Below are positions 59,840 to 64,000 of a stretch of 64,000 bases of DNA, piece after piece (the first letter of the stretch is position 1; every line of letters begins with the position of its first letter). The DNA comes from CAVUAA01 sp963739345. Lineage in GTDB: Bacteria > Chlamydiota > Chlamydiia > Chlamydiales > JAFEGQ01. A model generated the notes under the pieces. That model saw nothing but the letters and a program-made list of their open reading frames with translations, was not told where the DNA came from and made no database searches. Both the position numbers and the translations under genes were made by a program. The stretch lies in assembly GCA_963739345.1 (NCBI GenBank), contig CAVUAA010000001.1, forward strand, positions 682,001-746,000. The letters are read 5' to 3'.

Positions 59840-60879
59840 GGCGTCTCGCGGAGGTAGACGGTGTCACCGCCGTTGCGCAGCTCGGTGCCGGGCGCTTCTG
59901 GTCTCAACATGAAACCACGTGCGCCGCACTGCTCAATGAATCGATCTAGGTCATCCCAAATGGGCGGTCCACGCAAACGTTTGCCGTAGGGAGGATTAGT
60001 CACAATCAGATCGAACGGACGGGGAGAGACCTGTTGGAAGTCATTCTCCTCCACCTCAATGTCGAAACCGGACCGGCGGATGTTCTCTTTGGCAGCTCCT
60101 GCGTCGCGGTCGATGCCAAACAGAGTTGCTGTGAGCGGTATTCGCTCGGCGTCCCAATCAGCACGCATGGTTTTCCACGCACGCCGGTTGAAGCCGGGAA
60201 GGTGGAAGAAACCCCACAGGGCGCGGTAGAAGCCGGGAGGTGTGCTAGTGGCGATCATGGCCGCCTCGAGAAGAATGGTGCCGCTCCCACAACAGGGATC
60301 ACAGAACGATTGACCGTTGTAGCCCGCTAAGCGGAGCATGCCAGCACCAAGCGTCTCTTGGAGCGGCGCAATCACCGTCTCCGCACGCAAGCCCCGCTTG
60401 AAGAGGGGCGTCCCCGACGTGTCAAAGCTAATGGTGGCTCGGTCGCCACTGATGTAGAGGTTGAGCTGCACGTCGGGGTTTTTGATGTCGACCGACGGCC
60501 TAGGTCCCCGCTTGCTCCGGATCCGATCGCAGATGCCATCTTTCACCACTTGCGCGGCATGGAGGCTATGTTTCAACTTCTGGTGACTCACATTGGCGTC
60601 GATGGCGAGCGTCTTACCGGGACCGATATACTTTTCCCACTCGATGGCGAGCGATCCCTGATAAAGATCCCGCTGATCACGACACTGGAAGCGGCTGAGC
60701 GGCAGCTGCACCCGACTTGCAATGCGGGAGAGGTAGTTGATCTTGTAGATCGCCTCGAGACTGTTATCACCGACATAAACGCCGCAGTAGGAGGCCTTCA
60801 CCTTATCGAAGCCCATCTCTAGCAGCTCTTCAACGAGGAGCTCTTCTAAAAATCTGGAGCAGGTGACGAATAGATCCAT
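59836..60879 (-). CDS. THUMP-domain RNA methyltransferase (RlmL/TrmN-like)
   Basis: 347 residues from the ATG at 60879, which overlaps the ychF stop (TGATG); a longer reading adds an Arg-rich leader from inside ychF. The N-terminal part (about 1-150) is a THUMP-type RNA-binding domain. The methyltransferase part has the SAM motif FCDPCCGSGTILLEAAMIA and the catalytic NPPYGKRL typical of N2-guanine RNA methylases. Both RlmL-type rRNA and TrmN-type tRNA guanine methylation are possible. Codon bias fits the core genes. Confidence 0.9.
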   Translation of the reverse strand: MDLFVTCSRFLEELLVEELLEMGFDKVKASYCGVYVGDNSLEAIYKINYLSRIASRVQLPLSRFQCRDQRDLYQGSLAIEWEKYIGPGKTLAIDANVSHQKLKHSLHAAQVVKDGICDRIRSKRGPRPSVDIKNPDVQLNLYISGDRATISFDTSGTPLFKRGLRAETVIAPLQETLGAGMLRLAGYNGQSFCDPCCGSGTILLEAAMIATSTPPGFYRALWGFFHLPGFNRRAWKTMRADWDAERIPLTATLFGIDRDAGAAKENIRRSGFDIEVEENDFQQVSPRPFDLIVTNPPYGKRLRGPPIWDDLDRFIEQCGARGFMLRPEAPGTELRNGGDTVYLRETP

Positions 60880-61958
60880 CAGTTGTGTAGGAAAAGAACG
60901 ACATCGCCATCTTTGACAATGTACTCCTTCCCCTCCGCTCGCATCCGTCCCGCCTCTTTCGCCTTCACCCGTCCGCCAAACTGCACCATGTCTTCCATAC
61001 TGATCACTTCGGCGCGGATGAATCCTTTCTGAATGTCCCCATGAATGCGACCTGCTGCTTCTGGTGCAGCGGCTCCTGCTCGCACCGTCCACGCCCGCGT
61101 CTCCTGCTCGCCCGTGGTGAGGAAGGTGATGAGACCGAGCATGGAGTATGACTCGCGGATGAGGCGGTGGAGGCCCGGTTCAGCGAGGCCAAGCTCTTGC
61201 AGAAAACCGAGACGCTCCTCTTCTGGCAGCTGCGCCACCTCTCCCTCAATGCTCCCGCAGATGGCAACGACTGTGTTCCCCTCTTGCTTGGCCCGCTCCT
61301 GCACGAGCTGCACATATTTGTTATCGAGCCCGGGCAGATCGTCCTCACTCACGTTGGCTACGTAGACGACTCGCTTGGAGGTGAGGAATGAATAGGGCTT
61401 AAGCACCTCCCGCTCCTCATCACTCAACTCGAGCGTCCGGAGCGGTTTGCTCTGATTGAGATGTTCAATCACACGAGCGATCGCCTCTTTGTCGTTCCCC
61501 TTCGAGTGGCGGCCAATCTTGGCGTGCACCGATTCGGCCATCTGCAGATCGGCCAGCATCAGCTCTAGCTCAATGGTCTCGATGTCCTCGATCGGATCGA
61601 CTCTCCCCTCTACGTGGATCACATCATCTGAATCGAAACAGCGCACAACATGAGCGATCGCATCGGTCTCACGAATATTGGAGAGGAACTTGTTCCCCAG
61701 CCCCTCTCCCTTGCTCGCTCCCTTGACCAAGCCCGCTATATCGACAAACTCGATCACCGCAGGAATCAGTTTTTTGCTTCCCGAGATATCGGAGAGAATC
61801 TGGAGCCTGGGATCAGGCACCTCCACAATTCCCACGTTGGGATCGATCGTGCAGAAAGGATAATTTGACGCCGCCGCCTCGTGCGCCGTCAACGCGTTAA
61901 ATAGCGTTGACTTGCCAACATTGGGGAGACCGACGATGCCTACAGAGAGTTTTGCCAT
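60879..61958 (-). CDS. ychF: YchF/OLA1-type ATPase
   Basis: 359 residues, the usual length (363 in E. coli). The nucleotide loop IVGLPNVGKSTLFNAL and FVDIAGLVKGASKGEGLGN are complete, and the non-canonical G4 motif NVSEDD explains ATP rather than GTP preference. A coiled coil and C-terminal TGS domain (VISMEDMVQFGGRVKAKEAG) follow. It binds ribosomes and affects stress responses. In Chlamydia it separates ribF from the type III genes, as it does here. Confidence 0.97.
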   Translation of the reverse strand: MAKLSVGIVGLPNVGKSTLFNALTAHEAAASNYPFCTIDPNVGIVEVPDPRLQILSDISGSKKLIPAVIEFVDIAGLVKGASKGEGLGNKFLSNIRETDAIAHVVRCFDSDDVIHVEGRVDPIEDIETIELELMLADLQMAESVHAKIGRHSKGNDKEAIARVIEHLNQSKPLRTLELSDEEREVLKPYSFLTSKRVVYVANVSEDDLPGLDNKYVQLVQERAKQEGNTVVAICGSIEGEVAQLPEEERLGFLQELGLAEPGLHRLIRESYSMLGLITFLTTGEQETRAWTVRAGAAAPEAAGRIHGDIQKGFIRAEVISMEDMVQFGGRVKAKEAGRMRAEGKEYIVKDGDVVLFLHN

Positions 61959-62011
61959 GGCATAAGAGTATACACCCTAACTTACCCCCAGGTCAACTAG
62001 AGGGACAACTG

Positions 62012-62068
62012 GGGGGTCAGGCCTGACATTTGGACATTAGTAATGTCCAAATGTCAGGCCTGACCCCC
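62012..62068. terminator. Perfect 28-bp palindrome with one-base centre
   Basis: Arms 62012-62039 and 62041-62068 are exact inverses around G at 62040. The arm starts GGGGGTCAGGCCTGACATTT and carries a second palindrome GTCAGGCCTGAC in each half. A 27-base part is repeated at 8643-8669. It lies between the divergent ychF and sctU starts, so it is more likely an inserted or regulatory element than a terminator. Confidence 0.8.
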
Positions 62069-62095
62069 AGTTCCAGTAGACTGAGGAGGGAATTG

Positions 62096-62119
62096 ATGGC
62101 ATGGTGGGTTAATGGCTGA
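62096..62119 (+). other. Short upstream open reading frame in the sctU leader
   Basis: AGGAGGG (62084-62090) is five bases from an ATG at 62096 that encodes MAWWVNG and stops at 62117-62119, inside sctU. The sctU ATG at 62112 is 21 bases beyond the same ribosome site, too far for direct use. A second mini-frame ATG-GTG-GGT-TAA (62101-62112) ends overlapping the sctU ATG. Reinitiation from either could set the level of sctU. Confidence 0.5.
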
Positions 62120-63188
62120 GAAGAGTGAGAAGGCAACCCCCAAGAAGCTCCGCGATGCGCGGAAAAAAGGGCAGGTTTCTAAGAGTCAAGATTTTCCTAG
62201 CGCTTTTACCTTCTCCACATCGCTTCTCATGCTCCTCGCCTGGTCGGGCTTTCTGTGGGACAAGCTGACAGAGTTCATGGAAGGGATGCTTCGCGCTTCG
62301 ACCGTCATCAACGTGCAAGAAGCGGCAGGCGAGATCATCCAACACCTCCTCTTCCTCATCCTAGAAGTGACCCTCCCCATCGCCGGCATCGTCGCACTCG
62401 TTGGGGTGGTGGTCAATTTCCTCATCATCGGACCCATGTGGGGCACTGAGGGGATGAAGCCCGATCTCAAGCGGCTCAACCCGGTCACCGGCCTGAAAAA
62501 TAAATTCAAGATGAAGACGGTTGTCGAGCTGATCAAGTCGATGCTGAAAATCATCATTGCGGCCTATATCATATATCGGGTGGTGTGGGATGATGTCGGC
62601 AGTATCGTACAGACGGCGGCATTGACGCCGCTTGAGAGCGCATACGTCGTCGCCGGCTTTTTGCGAAAAGTGGCGATTCGTGTGGGAATCTTCTTCTTGG
62701 CGGTGGGGATTTTCGATCTGTTCTATCAGAAGAGAGTCTTCGCCAAAGAGATGAAGATGGAAAAGTTTGAGGTGAAACAAGAGTACAAGGATTTAGAAGG
62801 AGACCCGCAGATCAAAGGGCGGCGACGACAGATCGCCCAAGAGATTGCCTACGACGAGGGTCCCCGCGCCGCCAGAAGGGCGAAGGCGGTGATCACCAAC
62901 CCCGAGCATATCGCCATCGCAATTGGCTACGAACCAGAGAAGTATGGAGCCCCATACATTGTCACTTTGGGGGCCGGAAGCCGGGCCGAGGCAATCTTAA
63001 GGGTGGCAGAAACAAATAATGTCCCTATTATGCGGAATGTACCCCTTGCGTGGCAGCTTTTCTCGGGTGGAGCGGTGAACCGTTTTGTTCCAGAAGAGAC
63101 TTACGAAGCTGTGGCAGAAGTGCTCCGATGGGTAATGAGTTTAGAGGAGGAAGGTGGAGGGCCAGAGATCCCGAAGCTGTTTGAATGA
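62112..63188 (+). CDS. sctU: Type III secretion export apparatus switch protein SctU (YscU/CdsU)
   Basis: 358 residues. The start AEKSEKATPKKLRDARKKGQ is diagnostic for the SctU/FlhB family, with four hydrophobic helices between about 30 and 210. The autocleavage motif is NPEH at residues 263-266 (NPTH in Yersinia), followed by IAIAIGYEPEKYGAPYIV. Cleavage after the asparagine switches substrate class. The length and NPEH variant fit the non-flagellar chlamydial type. Its stop overlaps the sctV start (ATGA), so the two are translationally coupled. Confidence 0.96.
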   Translation: MAEKSEKATPKKLRDARKKGQVSKSQDFPSAFTFSTSLLMLLAWSGFLWDKLTEFMEGMLRASTVINVQEAAGEIIQHLLFLILEVTLPIAGIVALVGVVVNFLIIGPMWGTEGMKPDLKRLNPVTGLKNKFKMKTVVELIKSMLKIIIAAYIIYRVVWDDVGSIVQTAALTPLESAYVVAGFLRKVAIRVGIFFLAVGIFDLFYQKRVFAKEMKMEKFEVKQEYKDLEGDPQIKGRRRQIAQEIAYDEGPRAARRAKAVITNPEHIAIAIGYEPEKYGAPYIVTLGAGSRAEAILRVAETNNVPIMRNVPLAWQLFSGGAVNRFVPEETYEAVAEVLRWVMSLEEEGGGPEIPKLFE

Positions 63189-64000
63189 AACGGATACTGA
63201 ATAATTTTGTCGGATTTATGGGTGGCGATCGTGCGCTAGCAACGATCGGTCGATCGGCTGACCTCGTTTTAGCCGGTTGGATTGTGGGCATCATCATCAT
63301 GATGATCATCCCCCTCTCCCCCCACCTCCTCGACGTCCTCATCGCCTTCAACCTCACCGTCGCCATCTCCCTCCTGATGGTCGCCCTCTATATTCCTAGC
63401 GCCGTCCACCTCTCCATCTTCCCCTCCCTCCTCCTCATCACCACCCTCTTCCGCCTCGGCGTCAACATCGCCTCTACACGCCTCATCCTCCTCCACGCCT
63501 ACGCAGGTGAAATCATCTGGGCGTTTGGTCACTACGTCGTTGGTGGCAATTTCGTGGTCGGTGGCGTCATCTTCCTCATCATCACATTAGTCCAGTTCAT
63601 CGTCATCACCAAGGGTGCCGAGCGGGTCGCAGAGGTAGCCGCCCGTTTCAGCTTGGACGGAATGCCGGGTAAGCAGATGGCGATCGACGCCGACCTCCGC
63701 GCCGGCATCATCGACTCTCCTACCGCCCGCCGCCTCCGCACCGACCTGCAGAAGGAGAGCCAGCTCTACGGTGCGATGGACGGTGCGATGAAGTTCGTCA
63801 AAGGGGATGCCATCGCCGGCATCGTCATCGTCATCATCAACGTCGTCGGCGGCCTGATCATCGGTGCCACCCAGATGGGCATGACCATCATGCAGGCGGC
63901 CCAAACCTACACCCTCCTCTCGATCGGTGATGGCCTCGTCACCCAGATCCCCGCCCTTCTCATCGGAATTGCCGCAGGTATTGTCACCACCCGCGTCTCC
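63185..64000 (+). CDS. sctV: Type III secretion export gate protein SctV (LcrD/CdsV), 5' part
   Basis: 272 codons are visible from the ATG at 63185 to the window end; no stop is reached. The N-terminal membrane part shows several long hydrophobic helices, and the family landmarks LFRLGVNIASTRLILL, FIVITKGAERVAEVAARF and MPGKQMAIDADLRAG (the FHIPEP region). In the full protein a large cytoplasmic domain would follow and form the nonameric export gate. The order sctU-sctV is the reverse reading of Chlamydia CT091-CT090, preserving adjacency. Confidence 0.96.
   Translation, partial: MKRILNNFVGFMGGDRALATIGRSADLVLAGWIVGIIIMMIIPLSPHLLDVLIAFNLTVAISLLMVALYIPSAVHLSIFPSLLLITTLFRLGVNIASTRLILLHAYAGEIIWAFGHYVVGGNFVVGGVIFLIITLVQFIVITKGAERVAEVAARFSLDGMPGKQMAIDADLRAGIIDSPTARRLRTDLQKESQLYGAMDGAMKFVKGDAIAGIVIVIINVVGGLIIGATQMGMTIMQAAQTYTLLSIGDGLVTQIPALLIGIAAGIVTTRVS

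Overview
The window reads as a chromosome segment of a GC-rich, 'environmental' (amoeba/protist-associated) member of the phylum Chlamydiae. The main evidence is gene order. The block rpsA-nusA-infB-rbfA-truB-ribF-(insertion)-ychF-sctU-sctV (50.4-64 kb) is the chlamydial CT098-CT090 order as I remember it. The block rpe-...-efp-accB-accC (44.2-47.6 kb) matches CT121-CT124, and surE and a UbiA-type prenyltransferase lie close together as in CT218/CT219. Type III secretion genes sit next to translation genes, as in chlamydiae. The strong G/C bias at third codon positions in the core genes is unusual for the phylum, so a described genus cannot be named from the sequence alone. This assignment is inference; no database search was possible.

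Layout. 0-6.9 kb: a tightly overlapping plus-strand operon of an RND pump C-terminus, a DUF502 membrane protein, two tandem MFS paralogs, an MscS channel and a small secreted protein. 6.9-10.4 kb: two Trp-rich WXXGXW-repeat secreted paralogs around a YbaK-type deacylase, with a repeat- and hairpin-rich spacer. 10.4-20.8 kb: an accessory island with an F-box gene wrecked by two copies of a 164-bp foldback element, glutamate decarboxylase, and two divergent large repeat proteins (ankyrin+Sel1 and Sel1 only) that share an unrecognised N-terminal region. 20.8-28.1 kb: a minus-strand metabolic/redox run (DUF924, PLP dehydratase, PhzF, outer-membrane protein, a frameshifted FAD hydroxylase-reductase-ferredoxin fusion, MFS exporter, MsrA). 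28.1-33.7 kb: tRNA-Thr/Tyr, TfoX-like protein, Fic protein, SlyD, ATP-grasp enzyme, TtcA-like enzyme, VOC protein and a methyltransferase. 33.7-38.7 kb: three minus-strand Ser/Thr kinase genes carrying four kinase domains. 38.8-42.8 kb: surE, lipoprotein, tRNA-Val/Asp, YitT, UbiA, LOG-family enzyme. 42.8-44.2 kb: two membrane-associated paralogs from a recent local duplication. 44.2-50.2 kb: accC-accB-efp, rpe, a 628-residue unknown and an ACT-less aspartokinase-like protein. 50.4-64 kb: translation genes and the start of a type III secretion operon, interrupted by a candidate F-box/beta-propeller protein and a bilobed membrane protein.

How it works together (inference): the type III export components at the right end could deliver the eukaryote-like proteins dispersed through the window: kinases with basic NLS-like tails, F-box proteins, a Fic enzyme, ankyrin/Sel1 proteins and Inc-like bilobed membrane proteins. 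The most interesting candidates for undescribed biology are the four-unit kinase family with its shared C-terminal module, the divergent ankyrin/Sel1 pair with a shared novel N-terminal region, the F-box candidates, and several palindromic or foldback repeat families including a 164-bp element with a clean 8-bp target duplication. No CRISPR array, rRNA, transposase gene or prophage was seen.
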